DNA from: Kitasatospora sp. MAP5-34
Lineage (GTDB): Bacteria; Actinomycetota; Actinomycetes; Streptomycetales; Streptomycetaceae
Assembly: GCF_029894335.1 (NCBI RefSeq)
Contig: NZ_JARXZC010000003.1
Location: 186,001-250,000, forward strand
Length of the DNA stretch: 64,000 nt
Direction of reading: 5' to 3'
Positions 16,058 through 24,895 of this stretch are shown piece by piece. A program made the position numbers and the translations under genes. The notes under the pieces were generated by a model. That model had not been told where the DNA came from and did not search any database. It was given only the letters and a program-made list of their open reading frames with translations. How positions within the stretch are numbered: the stretch's first letter is position 1; the number at the start of each line of letters is the position of its first letter.

Positions 16058-17338
16058 TCAGGCCGGGAGGTTCCAGGTCTGGTTTGCGCCGCTGTGGCAG
16101 TCCCAGATCTCCAGCTGGGGGCTGCCGAGGCTGTACCCAGGGTCGTCGAGGCACTTGCCGGACTGCGGGTTCATCAGACTGCCGTCAGCCTGCGCGACCC
16201 ACTGCTGGGCGCCGCCGCCGTGGCAGTGGTAGAGCTGGACGACGGTGCCGTCGGTCGTGCCGCTGTGCAGCACGTCCATGCACTTGCCGAAGATCTGGAC
16301 CGTGCCGTCACCGGGCAGGCTCCACTGCTGGTTGGCGTTGCCGGTGCAGCCGTAGAGCTCCAGCGGGTTGAAGTCGGCGGTGCTGCCGGCGCGGTCGTCC
16401 AGGCACCAGTTTCTGTAGCCGGTGACCGGGCCGGGGCCGCTGCCGGTGCCGAAGGTGGTCGAGCCCCACACGTCGGTGATCGGGGCGGTGGTGGCGGAGT
16501 TGCCGAGCTCCGGCAGTCCGTACATGTCCTCGACGGTGCGGAGCATGCTGTAGTGGTTGATGGTCTCGCCGTAGCTGCCCGGCTTGACGTTCGCGCCGTA
16601 GAAGACGGTCGGCATGTTGTTGGCGGGGGTGAAGTTGTCCTCGTCCCAGGTGACGATCAGGTCGCTGTTGTGGGTCTTGGCCCAACTGGCGTAGCCACCC
16701 AGGGTGTTCTTGACCCAGGTGTCACCTTCGAGGATGTTGTCGTCGTGCATGGACTGCGAGGCGTCGCCGTGTACGAACGTGACGGTCGGCAGCGCGGCGT
16801 AGCCGGCGGCGTCGGTGGGAAAGCCGCAGCCCTGGCCGGGCACCGAGCCCTGACAGGTCAGCCACTTGTCGACCGGGTTCGGGGCTGTGACGGTGCCGGG
16901 CAGGTCGGCGAAGCGCAGCCAGGCGGCAGGGGTCGCCTCGTCCGAGTAGTCGCCGAACGAGTATCCGTTCCGCGCGAGTTCGTTGGGCAGGTTGTCGGAG
17001 TTGACAGAACCGACCGGCGGCGGCGTGCTGTCGGTCAGGCCCTGGGTCGAACCCGACAGCAGCGCGTAGTAGTTGGGCAGGCTCGGGTGCCACTCGCCGT
17101 GCGCGTCGCTGAACGACGCGCCCTGCTGGGCCAGCGAGTTGATGTACGGCGCCTGGCTCGTGTTGCCGATGATGCTGCTGTTGTCCTCGTTCTCCATCAT
17201 CACGATGACCACGTGGTCCGGCTTGGGCAGTACGGAGGCGGCGGCAGCCGCGGAGGCCGGAGCCGCCGCGGTCACGGTGAGGCCGCAGAGCAGCGCTGTC
17301 GCGCCGGCGAGGCCGACGATCGGCCGTGGGATGCGCAC
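16058..17338 (-). CDS. Secreted phosphoesterase (PF04185-type) with ricin-type lectin domain
   Basis: A 426-residue exported enzyme. GTG 17338 lies 3 bp beyond AGGAGA and gives a signal peptide (PIVGLAGATALLCGLTVTAAA). The catalytic part begins DHVVIVMMENEDNSSIIGN, the metal-site motif of the phosphoesterase family that includes phospholipase C and acid phosphatases, and continues with YYALLSGSTQG, VTFVHGDASQSMHDDN and LIVTWDEDNF. From about residue 300 three QxW-type repeats (LELYGCTGNANQQW, VQLYHCHGGGAQQW, LEIWDCHSGANQTW) form a complete CBM13 beta-trefoil that binds galactose-type sugars. It probably cleaves phosphate esters or phospholipids outside the cell. It is transcribed toward the island left end. 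Confidence 0.9.
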   Translation of the reverse strand: MRIPRPIVGLAGATALLCGLTVTAAAPASAAAAASVLPKPDHVVIVMMENEDNSSIIGNTSQAPYINSLAQQGASFSDAHGEWHPSLPNYYALLSGSTQGLTDSTPPPVGSVNSDNLPNELARNGYSFGDYSDEATPAAWLRFADLPGTVTAPNPVDKWLTCQGSVPGQGCGFPTDAAGYAALPTVTFVHGDASQSMHDDNILEGDTWVKNTLGGYASWAKTHNSDLIVTWDEDNFTPANNMPTVFYGANVKPGSYGETINHYSMLRTVEDMYGLPELGNSATTAPITDVWGSTTFGTGSGPGPVTGYRNWCLDDRAGSTADFNPLELYGCTGNANQQWSLPGDGTVQIFGKCMDVLHSGTTDGTVVQLYHCHGGGAQQWVAQADGSLMNPQSGKCLDDPGYSLGSPQLEIWDCHSGANQTWNLPA

Positions 17339-17697
17339 AGTTGTCTCCTGAGTGGGAGGTCGGGGAGATCCGCCCCGCCGAATTCCGGAGAAGAAACCTT
17401 GAAAAAGGCTCTGTTCGGGGCGGCTGACGGACAGCCTATGTTCGCTCCTGTTTTTCCGGGAATTCCCTCCGGATGAACTCACGGAGAACTGATCAGGAAT
17501 TTCTGGACCATTAATTCCGATAGCTCAGAGGAAACCTTGAGCCACCCCGATCCGCCTGTTTGGAGACGCACTGAAGCCGTATCTCCTCGCGGATCGGCAA
17601 TGCTGTAAATACTCGCTCATCGCCTGGCGGACCAGGCCTCGGGAAATCCATGCTCCACTGATTGTCCGACCGGCTTTCTCGGCCGAACGGCAGGCCG
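17339..17697. other. Upstream region of the phosphoesterase gene
   Basis: About 360 bp with no coding frame that I can support. The portion nearest 17338 holds the ribosome site, and the region is noticeably AT-richer than its neighbours (for example 17495-17525), consistent with a promoter for the leftward gene. No clear -35/-10 pair could be fixed. Confidence 0.4.
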
Positions 17698-17738
17698 GTC
17701 CCGGTACCGGGTGAAACTTCTTCACCTGGTACCGGGAC
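17698..17738 (-). terminator. Strong hairpin downstream of the GH59 gene
   Basis: An 18-bp stem with one G-T mismatch: GTCCCGGTACCGGGTGAA (17698-17715) against TTCACCTGGTACCGGGAC (17721-17738), with a 5-nt loop. It lies 120 bp after the stop of the leftward gene at 17859, where a terminator for the tandem GH59 genes is expected. Confidence 0.65.
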
Positions 17739-17858
17739 GCGCTGTGGCCGCCTGTCGAGTGCGGACCTGACCCGCCTTCCGCGGTGGCTCGGCATGGTCA
17801 GGTACGGCCGCCCACCTCCGAAATCATCACCGGGGCGCGGTTGGAGAGCTGGGTTGGA

Positions 17859-20192
17859 TCACTGGGTGGTCCACTGCTGGTTGGTCTTGCCGGCGCCGCA
17901 GGTCCACTGCACGGCCAGAGCACCGTCGGTGGTCGAGGCACCGGTCACGTCCAGGCACTTGCCGCTGTTGACGGACACCACCTGCACCGCGCTGGACCCG
18001 GCGACCGGCTGGAGCAGCCACTGCTGGTTCGCCTTGCCGGCGCCGCAGGTCCACTGGAGCACCTGCGCGCCGTCGGTGGTCGAGGCACCGGTCACGTCCA
18101 GGCACTTGCCGCTGTTGACGTTGGTGACGGTGGTGGTCGTCGGGCCGGCGAGCGGGGTGATGGCGACGTTGGCGAAGTCGGCGTGCTGGAAGCCGCCGAC
18201 GCCCAGGCCGATCTGGCCGGTCAGGTGGCTGCTGTCGACGACCGAAGCGACCTGCAGGTGGTCGACGGACGCGGTGATCGAATCGCCGGTCATCGCGAGC
18301 GTGAGGTTGTGCCAGGTCCCGGCACCGGCTCCGGAGTAGCTCCCGCTGGCCAGGACGGTGTCGGTGCTGGAACGGTCCTCGGTGAACAGTGTCCAGGCGC
18401 CGGTGTCATCGATCTTCAGGTGGTAGGCGGACCGGTCGTGGTCGACGTGGTCGATCCGGCCGAGCAGTTCGGCGGAGCTGCCGGACTGTTCGAGGTTCAC
18501 GTCCGTACTGGCCTGGTAGTTGTTCCACCTCGGGTCGCCCAGCAGGGTGGCCGGGGTGTAGTTCATGTCCGAGTGCCAGGGCAGCGGGGCCTGGGTGATG
18601 ACCTGGCGCAGGCACGTCGGGGTGCCGGCCCCGGCCGGGCAGGGTGCGGTCTCGAACGCGCCGGCCCAGTCGTGGAAGTACTTTGCGGTCGCGCCGCTCT
18701 GGTAGCCGCTCAGGTCGGCCTGGTACGGCAGCGGGAAGGTCTGCCCGGCGGGTCCGGTGGCGGTGCCCTTGCCCTGGCCGGTGGTGGTGGTCACGGTGTA
18801 GAGGTAGCCCGGCTGCAGGGTCAGCGAGTACGAGCCGCGCTGCGGGGTGACGTCCTGGGTGTGGACGAACCACTGGGCCGAGTCGTTGCTGTTCATATTG
18901 GTGGCCCAGACGTGCACCGCACCGGTCGAAAGACCGCCGGCGACCTTGACGTTGACGGTGGTCACGGCGGAGGCGTCGGTGGTCTCGAAGACGGTGCTGT
19001 AGTCCTTACCGGACTTGAGGGTGACGTAGCTGCCGCTGTGCGGATCGCCGCCCAGGCCGGTGCCGGGCAGGTAGCCGGTGGCGCCGTCCAGGTACTTCCA
19101 GCCCGGCTTGGCGAACTGCTCGGTGTGGGCCATCACCCAGATGTCGCGGCCCACCTGGTAGTTCCCCGACCAGGGCTGGTCGGCGGCCATCAGGCCGGCG
19201 CCCGCGAAGGGCAGGTTCGAGGGCCAGGAGCTGACCAGCGCCCACTTGATGTCCGCGGTCATCCGGGCGTCGATGTACTCGCGGTTGACGTTGCGGGAGA
19301 GCGCCGAGGGGTCGGAGCCGTAGCTGTCGTTGTCGTCCTCGGAGGCCCACAGCGGCTTGCCGAGCCCAATCGCGGTGGTGTTGCCCGGGCAGCCGGTGTA
19401 GGCCGGGGTCGAGTGCCAGCAGGTGCCGTGCAGGCCGACGACACCGACGGCCTTGTTGAAAGCGCTGTCGGTGGCCAGGTCGGAGGCGACCGACCAGTTG
19501 GCGTCGTCGTTGTCGGAGGCCACCAGCGTGGTGCCGGTGTAGCCGTGGCTGTCGAGGGAGGTGCGCAGGTTCTCGTACCAGGTCTTGTTGTAGCCGCTCT
19601 CGTTCCAGCCGCCCAGGTAGCCGATGTTCAGACCGTGGCTCTTGGCGCAGCCCATCCAGGACTGGATGTAGGTGATGTTGTCCTGGGACCAGATGCCGCC
19701 GTTCAGCCAGCCAGGGGCGGCCCACTCCAGGCCGTAGAACTTGATGCCGGGGTTGCGGGCCTTGGCCTGCGCCATGAGCCACCACTCGTAGCCGCGGTTG
19801 CAGTCGACCTCGGTGGGGGTGCGCATGTGGCTGGGCTCGGGGCCGTCGCTGGAGTTGGCGTCGCCGCCGATCTCCACCTTCAGCATCTGCAGCGAGGCTC
19901 CGTAGCCGGGCTTGAAGAGGTAGTCCAGGATCTGGCTGCGCTGTGGCTCGGGGTAGTCGACCAGCAGCCGCGAGGTCGCCCCGCCGCCACTGATCGCCCC
20001 GAGACCGTCGAAGGTCCGGCCGGTCGAGGTACCGTCGATCGTGATGCTCTGCGCGGTCGCGGGGGCGACGGTATTCGCGACGACGACACTCGGGGCCGCC
20101 GGCGCCGGGGTGGCGGTGAAGGCGGTGGCGAGGCCCAGGGCCAGCGCCGCGAGCAGGATCCCGCTTCGCGGTGCGAGGTGAGGTCTACGCAC
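17859..20192 (-). CDS. Secreted GH59 galactosylceramidase with two ricin-type repeats (copy 1)
   Basis: A 777-residue exported protein (GTG 20192, signal peptide to about residue 33) homologous along its length to animal galactocerebrosidase (GALC). Shared landmarks: FDGLGAISGGGATSRLLVDY, SQILDYLFKPGYGASLQMLK, GYEWWLMAQAKARNPGIK. Acid/base Glu198 lies in GGWNESGYN and nucleophile Glu285 in LWASEDDND. The barrel is followed by the GALC-type beta and lectin-like domains (to about 675), then two QxW repeats (QWTCGAGKANQQW, QWTCGAGKTNQQW), only two thirds of a trefoil. It should hydrolyse beta-galactosides, possibly galactolipids or other galactosyl conjugates. The upstream neighbour at 20291 is a paralogue. 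Confidence 0.93.
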   Translation of the reverse strand: MRRPHLAPRSGILLAALALGLATAFTATPAPAAPSVVVANTVAPATAQSITIDGTSTGRTFDGLGAISGGGATSRLLVDYPEPQRSQILDYLFKPGYGASLQMLKVEIGGDANSSDGPEPSHMRTPTEVDCNRGYEWWLMAQAKARNPGIKFYGLEWAAPGWLNGGIWSQDNITYIQSWMGCAKSHGLNIGYLGGWNESGYNKTWYENLRTSLDSHGYTGTTLVASDNDDANWSVASDLATDSAFNKAVGVVGLHGTCWHSTPAYTGCPGNTTAIGLGKPLWASEDDNDSYGSDPSALSRNVNREYIDARMTADIKWALVSSWPSNLPFAGAGLMAADQPWSGNYQVGRDIWVMAHTEQFAKPGWKYLDGATGYLPGTGLGGDPHSGSYVTLKSGKDYSTVFETTDASAVTTVNVKVAGGLSTGAVHVWATNMNSNDSAQWFVHTQDVTPQRGSYSLTLQPGYLYTVTTTTGQGKGTATGPAGQTFPLPYQADLSGYQSGATAKYFHDWAGAFETAPCPAGAGTPTCLRQVITQAPLPWHSDMNYTPATLLGDPRWNNYQASTDVNLEQSGSSAELLGRIDHVDHDRSAYHLKIDDTGAWTLFTEDRSSTDTVLASGSYSGAGAGTWHNLTLAMTGDSITASVDHLQVASVVDSSHLTGQIGLGVGGFQHADFANVAITPLAGPTTTTVTNVNSGKCLDVTGASTTDGAQVLQWTCGAGKANQQWLLQPVAGSSAVQVVSVNSGKCLDVTGASTTDGALAVQWTCGAGKTNQQWTTQ
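17923..18120 (-). repeat. Internal 51-bp duplication in the ricin repeats
   Basis: An identical 51-bp stretch occurs at 17923-17973 and 18070-18120, 147 bp (49 codons) apart in frame. It encodes the GKCLDVTGASTTDGA core of both lectin repeats. The complete nucleotide identity indicates a recent duplication or gene conversion. Confidence 0.85.
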
Positions 20193-20290
20193 GGAGGTAC
20201 TCCAAATCGACGGGGGTGGGGGAAGGTTGCCGCGCCGTGAGGGATGCGGGCCGGGCGAGTGGCCGAGCCCGCCCGGCCCGCAGGGCGTGG

Positions 20291-22708
20291 TTACGGCAGC
20301 GTCCAGCGCTGGTTGCTGCCACCGTTGCAGTCCCAGAGCTCCAGCCGGGTGCCGTTGGTGAGGGAAGCGGCCGGATCGTCCAGGCAGCGGCCGGACTGGG
20401 TGCCCTTCATGGTGCCGTCGCTCTGCGGCGTCCACTGCTGGTTGGCGCCGCCGTTGCAGTCCCAGATCTCCATCAGCGTCCCGTTGACGGTGCCCTGACC
20501 GGTGGCGTCGAGGCACTTGCCGTCGTGGGTCAGGGCACCGTTCGACCAGGTCCACACCTGCGAGGCGCCGCCGTTGCAGTCCCAGAGCTGCACGGGGGTG
20601 CCGTTGACGGTGGAATCGCCGTTGTCGTCCAGGCACTTGCCGGGCAGGGCGGAGGCGACCGTGCCGGTCTGGGTGCCGGGCGTGCCGGGGGTGAGGGCGA
20701 AGTTGTCGAACTGCTCGGTCTGGTAGCCGGTCACGCCGAGGCCGGCCTGGCCGTTGGTGAAGCTGGTGTCGGTGGCGCTGCCCACCGCGGCACCGTCGAC
20801 GGTCGCGGTCAGCGCGCTGCCCTGCATGGTGAGGCTAACGGTGTGCCAACTTCCGCTTCCCAGCGCCTTGGTGGTACCAGTGGCGAGGGTGGTGAAGTTC
20901 CAGCTGGTGTCGCTCTTGTCGATGGACCAGGCGCCGGTGTCGCTGACGCGCAGGTGGTAGGCGTTCAGGCCGTTGTTGTTGCGGCCCTGCTGGTTGACCC
21001 GTCCGAGCAGTTCGGTGGTGCCCGGCTGCTCGAACATGGTGTCGGCAGTGACCGTGTAGTTGCTCCAACTGCCGTCGCCCATGATGGTGTACGGGGCGTC
21101 GTAGGGCTCGTCGGTCCAGCGGATCGGCGTGCTCGGGGTCATCTGGCGCAGGCAGCTGCCGGTGCGGCCGCCGCCGCAGGCGACGGTCTGGAAGGCGCCG
21201 TTCATGTCGGTGAAGTACTTCGGAGAGGTGGTGGTGACCGCTGTCTCGAAGCCGTCCGCGTAGGGCAGCTTGAGCGGGGCGGGGGCCGGTGGGGTTGCGG
21301 TGCCCTTGCCCTGGCCGGTCGTGGTGGTCACGGTGTACACGTAGCCGGGCTGGAGGGTGAGCGTGTACTTGCCGCCGCTGGGGGTGACGTCCTGCTGGTG
21401 GACGAACCAGGCGGCGGGGTGGGTGGAGTTGAGGTTGGTGGCCCAGACGTGGACCTTGCCGGTGGACAAGCCGCCGGAGACGGTGAAGTTCGCGGTCTGC
21501 GCGGCGGTGGCGTCCATCGTCTCGATGATCGTGCTGTAGTCCTTGGCGGTGGGCGACTTGAGCGTCACGTAGCTGCCGTTGCCGCGGTTGCCGCCGAGGT
21601 AGCCGCTGGCCGAGTCGATGTAGCGCCAGCCGGGCTGGGCGAACTGGGTGGTGTGCGCGGTGACCCAGGTGGTCGTGCCGATGTCGTAGTTGCCGGACCA
21701 GGGCTGGTCGGCGATCGACATGCCGTCGGTGGAGAAGTACAGGTTGGGGTAGAGCGCGGCGATGACCGGCCAGTTGATGAACGAGGTCATCCTGCCGTCG
21801 AGGTAGTCGCGGTTGATGGCCCGGGCCACCGCCGGGGCGCCCGCAGTGGCGTCCTCGGAGCCGTTCTCACTGGCCCACAGCGGCTTGCCGAGCGACTGCG
21901 CGTTCGCGGTGCTCGGGCAGGAGGTGAAGGCGCCGAGGTAGCCGCAGGGGTAGTGGACACCGACGATGTCCACGGCGTTCTTGAACGCCGGGTCCGTGGC
22001 CATGTCGTCCGCCACCGACCAGTCGCTGTCCGCGGCGACCACCTTGGTTCCGGAGTAACCATGCGTGGTGAGCGCCGACTTGAGGTTCTCGTACCAGGTC
22101 TTGTCGTAGCCGCGTTCGTTCCAGCCGCCCAGGTAGGAGACGGGCAGGTGGTGCTGCGCGGCGCAGCCCGTCCAGGACATCAGGTAGTCGATGCTGTCCT
22201 GCGACCAGAAGTTGCCGCCGCCGATCCAGCCCGGCGCACCCCAGGACAGGCCGTAGAACTTGATGTTCGGGTTGCGGGCCTTGGCCTGCTCGGCGAGCCA
22301 CCACTCGTAGCCCTGGTTGCAGTCGACGGTGCCCTTGGCGTGTTCGATACTCGGCTCGGCGCCGTCGGTCGAGTTGGCGTCACCGCCGATCTCCAGTTTC
22401 AGGACCTGCAGCGAAGCGCCGTAACCGGGCTTGAAGAGGTAGTCGAGCAGCTGGCTGCGCTGCGGCTCCGGATAGTCGACCAGCAGACGGGAGTTGCCGC
22501 CGCCGCCGGAGATGGCCCCGACACCGTCGAAGGTCAGGCCGGGCTTGAGGCCACTGAGCGCCACAGCTATGGCAGGAGCAGGAGTGGCCGCGGCGGGTAC
22601 GGGGGCGGCTTCGGCGGCAGCCGGTGTGCCGAAGGCGGTGCAGCCGAGGAGGAGCAGGGCTGCGCCGAAGGCGGTACGGAATCTTGGAGGCATGGCGCTG
22701 CGACCCAT
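20291..22708 (-). CDS. Secreted GH59 galactosylceramidase with complete ricin-type domain (copy 2)
   Basis: An 805-residue exported GH59 enzyme, paralogous to the gene 98 bp downstream. ATG 22708 has GGAG about 8 bp upstream; an inner ATG at 22693 is the alternative. A signal peptide (FRTAFGAALLLLGCTAF) precedes FDGVGAISGGGGNSRLLVDY. Acid/base Glu198 is in LGGWNERGYD and nucleophile Glu281 in LWASENGSE. C-terminal domains follow the GALC plan, with three QxW repeats (LWDCNGGASQVW, IWDCNGGANQQW, LWDCNGGSNQRW) forming a full CBM13. WNERGY here, as in animal GALC, against WNESGY in copy 1 suggests some divergence of specificity. The two genes form a probable operon. Confidence 0.93.
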   Translation of the reverse strand: MGRSAMPPRFRTAFGAALLLLGCTAFGTPAAAEAAPVPAAATPAPAIAVALSGLKPGLTFDGVGAISGGGGNSRLLVDYPEPQRSQLLDYLFKPGYGASLQVLKLEIGGDANSTDGAEPSIEHAKGTVDCNQGYEWWLAEQAKARNPNIKFYGLSWGAPGWIGGGNFWSQDSIDYLMSWTGCAAQHHLPVSYLGGWNERGYDKTWYENLKSALTTHGYSGTKVVAADSDWSVADDMATDPAFKNAVDIVGVHYPCGYLGAFTSCPSTANAQSLGKPLWASENGSEDATAGAPAVARAINRDYLDGRMTSFINWPVIAALYPNLYFSTDGMSIADQPWSGNYDIGTTTWVTAHTTQFAQPGWRYIDSASGYLGGNRGNGSYVTLKSPTAKDYSTIIETMDATAAQTANFTVSGGLSTGKVHVWATNLNSTHPAAWFVHQQDVTPSGGKYTLTLQPGYVYTVTTTTGQGKGTATPPAPAPLKLPYADGFETAVTTTSPKYFTDMNGAFQTVACGGGRTGSCLRQMTPSTPIRWTDEPYDAPYTIMGDGSWSNYTVTADTMFEQPGTTELLGRVNQQGRNNNGLNAYHLRVSDTGAWSIDKSDTSWNFTTLATGTTKALGSGSWHTVSLTMQGSALTATVDGAAVGSATDTSFTNGQAGLGVTGYQTEQFDNFALTPGTPGTQTGTVASALPGKCLDDNGDSTVNGTPVQLWDCNGGASQVWTWSNGALTHDGKCLDATGQGTVNGTLMEIWDCNGGANQQWTPQSDGTMKGTQSGRCLDDPAASLTNGTRLELWDCNGGSNQRWTLP

Positions 22709-22755
22709 GGGGGGACTCCAGGGGTAAGGGTGGGGGATTGGGTTCAGACTTGCTC

Positions 22756-22784
22756 AATATGAAGGCCAAATAAGCAAGAGTCAA
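22756..22784 (-). promoter_or_regulatory. Predicted promoter of the GH59 gene pair
   Basis: On the minus strand, TTGACT (22779-22784) and CATATT (22756-22761) are separated by exactly 17 bp in an AT-rich island before the GH59 start at 22708. An inverted CTTGCT/AGCAAG pair (about 22749-22754 and 22773-22778) overlaps the promoter and could be a repressor site. Confidence 0.55.
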
Positions 22785-22993
22785 CAAGTTCGAACAAATT
22801 CGCCCCCGCGCGCATCCACCGTCCCGATGACCCGGCACTCCCCCACCGAGGCTTCCATCAACAGAAGTTGACGGAAAGTCGAGGATGGCGTCCCATGGAG
22901 TGGTGTAGCGGGGATCTTGGAGTAACCCCTGGTCATGGGGCGGCCATCGCGCAACTCTCCGAGTAGAACGGCGAGTTCACCAGGGAGTACGCG

Positions 22994-23541
22994 ATGGCCT
23001 TGTCCCGGTCTGACTTACTCCGCCTCATGGAATCACTGCGTACGGCCGACGGAATCGAGTTGATCAGGACCCTCGCTCAGCGGATCCTGCAAGAGCTGAT
23101 CGAGGCCGAGGCCACCGCCCGGATCGGCGCCGAGCCCGGCGAGCACACCCGCTTCCGTACATCTACCTCGACGCCACGTACTGCAAGGCACGGGTGAACC
23201 ACCAGATCGTCTCCCGGGCCGTGGTCGTCGCCACCGGGATCACCGAGGACGGCGGCCGCGAAGTGCTGGGGCTGATGGTCGGCGACAGCGAGACCGAGGT
23301 GTTCTGGGCCGAGTTCCCGCGCTCCCTGCGCGAGCGCGGACCGACCGGGGTCCGCCTGGTCATCGGCGACCACCACAGCGGCCTGGTCAAGGCGATCCGC
23401 AAGGTCATGCTTGGTGCCGCCTACCAGTGCTGTCGCGTTCACTTCCTGCGCAACACCTTTGCGATCTACCTGCCCGAGGGCAGCATGGACCAGATCTACC
23501 CCGGCGAGCGCACCCGCGACGAACTTCCTTCTACCGCATGA
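22994..23541 (+). pseudogene. IS256-family transposase, internally deleted and truncated
   Basis: The N-terminus (MALSRSDLLRLMESLRTADG) continues through ELIEAEATARIGAEPGEHT to about 23158. It then jumps, with a frame change, into the catalytic core YIYLDATYCKARVNHQIVSR, then EVFWAEFPRSLRERG and GDHHSGLVKAIRKVMLGAA. About 100 residues are missing between these parts, and homology stops near RVHFLRN (about 23450). The canonical second acidic motif SDAHxGL reads GDHHSGL. It is a dead relic at the downstream edge of the antibiotic operon. Confidence 0.85.
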
Positions 23542-23605
23542 CCGTTGGCACACGACCACTACACCACGCCAAGGGACGACCCCGCGCTCGGGTTGATGGG
23601 TTTGC

Positions 23606-24895
23606 TCATGACTCCCCGGAACCACGTGGACTGGAGGGCAGTTCGCTCGCTGCCAGGGTCATTGCGCAGCCGTCGGCGTCGGCGAACGTGTAGGAGAGTG
23701 GTTCCAGGGCAGCAGCCAATAGTTGATGCATTGCGTGGTGCGATTTCACCCAGCCTGCCGTCAGGTCGAGTCGCTGAGTGAGCACTCCGGGTTCCAGCGG
23801 CCCGGGTGGGACCAGGTTGAGGTAACGCTGCACGCCAGGAGTCGACCGGACCTCACGTACTCCGGTGACCGACCGCAGTTCTGTGGCGTTCAGTGGGGGC
23901 TGGTTCCAGAACTGGAAGCAGACCCGCGGATCGCGGTACTCGACCGCCTCCGCGCCCTCGCCGCCGCAGGCGAGGTCGGCGGCCACGGACAGCAGGTCCG
24001 CGCCGGTAGCTCGCTGGGTGAGTTCGGCGATCCAGCCGCCGAGGCGGCCGTTCACCTCGATCAACCGTGGCCCATCGGCGGTGAGCTTGAACTCGGTATG
24101 GGTGATTCCGTGCCGCACACCCAAGGCGGCCAGGATCCGGCTGGTGAGCCCAACGATCCTGCGGTTCTGATCCGGCGTCAGCCCGGACGGCCAGAACTGC
24201 CCGCATTCGCGGAACGGCGCCGCCTGGGGGAATTTCCCGGTGACCGCGAGGTGCCGCGGTCCCTGCGGCCCGAGTACCGTTTCGACGCTGACGTAGTCGC
24301 CCAGCCCAGGGCGTCCCTCACCTCGCAGGTACTCCTCCAGCACATAAGCTCGCCCGCTCGACAGTTCGGCGGCGCACCTGTCCACGTCTGCAGGCGTGGT
24401 CAGCAGATGGGTATCCATGCTGCCGCGGCCGACTACCGGCTTCAGAACGGCCGGCAGGCCGACCTGCTCGACCGCATCCGTCAGCTCGACCGGATCGAGC
24501 ACCGGCGCCGACCGGGTGCTGTCCAGGCCGGCCTCGCTCAGCCTGGCCCGCTGGGCCCGCTTGTCGGTCAGCAGCTGAGCGGTGGTCGGCGAGTGGTACG
24601 GCAGGCCGAGAGCCTCCGCGATCGCCGCGGTCTGCGGGATCAGCTCGCTGAAGGTGGTGATACCAGCTGGCTTCCAGGCCCTCAGTTCCGCCAGCTGCCG
24701 GCGCCAGTGGCTCAGTTGCCGCACGGTGCCGGCGGCCCGCATGATGCCCGACAGCCGGGCGGTGTGTGCGGTGTCAGCCGCCAGAAAGCAGAGTTCGTAG
24801 CGGGCGCCGAGTGAGCGCAGCAGCTCGCCTGCGCCGGCCGCGCCCTCCTCGTACACGACCAGTAGCCGCGGTCGGTGGTGCTGGCGCTCGGTCAC
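23606..24895 (-). CDS. ATP-grasp ligase, last gene of the bcm-like operon
   Basis: A 429-residue soluble protein. GTG 24895 overlaps the carrier-protein stop by 4 bp. The ATP-grasp fold is shown by TDKRAQRARLSEAGL, LPAVLKPVVGRGSMDT (lysine and glycine loop contacting ATP), YVLEEYLRG (hinge) and HTEFKLTADGPRLIEVNGRL (acidic metal ligands). The family couples ATP cleavage to joining a carboxylate with an amine or other nucleophile. This architecture resembles L-amino-acid ligases and carboxylase-like enzymes. Placed after threonine-adenylation and carrier genes, it might make an amide or ester on the bicyclomycin-type scaffold or build a dipeptide donor; that role is inference. IS256 relics lie directly downstream. 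Confidence 0.88.
   Translation of the reverse strand: MTERQHHRPRLLVVYEEGAAGAGELLRSLGARYELCFLAADTAHTARLSGIMRAAGTVRQLSHWRRQLAELRAWKPAGITTFSELIPQTAAIAEALGLPYHSPTTAQLLTDKRAQRARLSEAGLDSTRSAPVLDPVELTDAVEQVGLPAVLKPVVGRGSMDTHLLTTPADVDRCAAELSSGRAYVLEEYLRGEGRPGLGDYVSVETVLGPQGPRHLAVTGKFPQAAPFRECGQFWPSGLTPDQNRRIVGLTSRILAALGVRHGITHTEFKLTADGPRLIEVNGRLGGWIAELTQRATGADLLSVAADLACGGEGAEAVEYRDPRVCFQFWNQPPLNATELRSVTGVREVRSTPGVQRYLNLVPPGPLEPGVLTQRLDLTAGWVKSHHAMHQLLAAALEPLSYTFADADGCAMTLAASELPSSPRGSGES

Noticed and set aside
17784..20240. An 818-codon plus-strand frame opposite the first GH59 gene, and an 863-codon one opposite the second
   Set aside because: They are antisense shadows caused by high GC; the minus-strand proteins have full catalytic domains, signal peptides and ribosome sites.
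23194..23541. A functional IS256 transposase
   Set aside because: About 100 residues are missing, the frame changes at the deletion, and the catalytic core stops before the last acidic residue.
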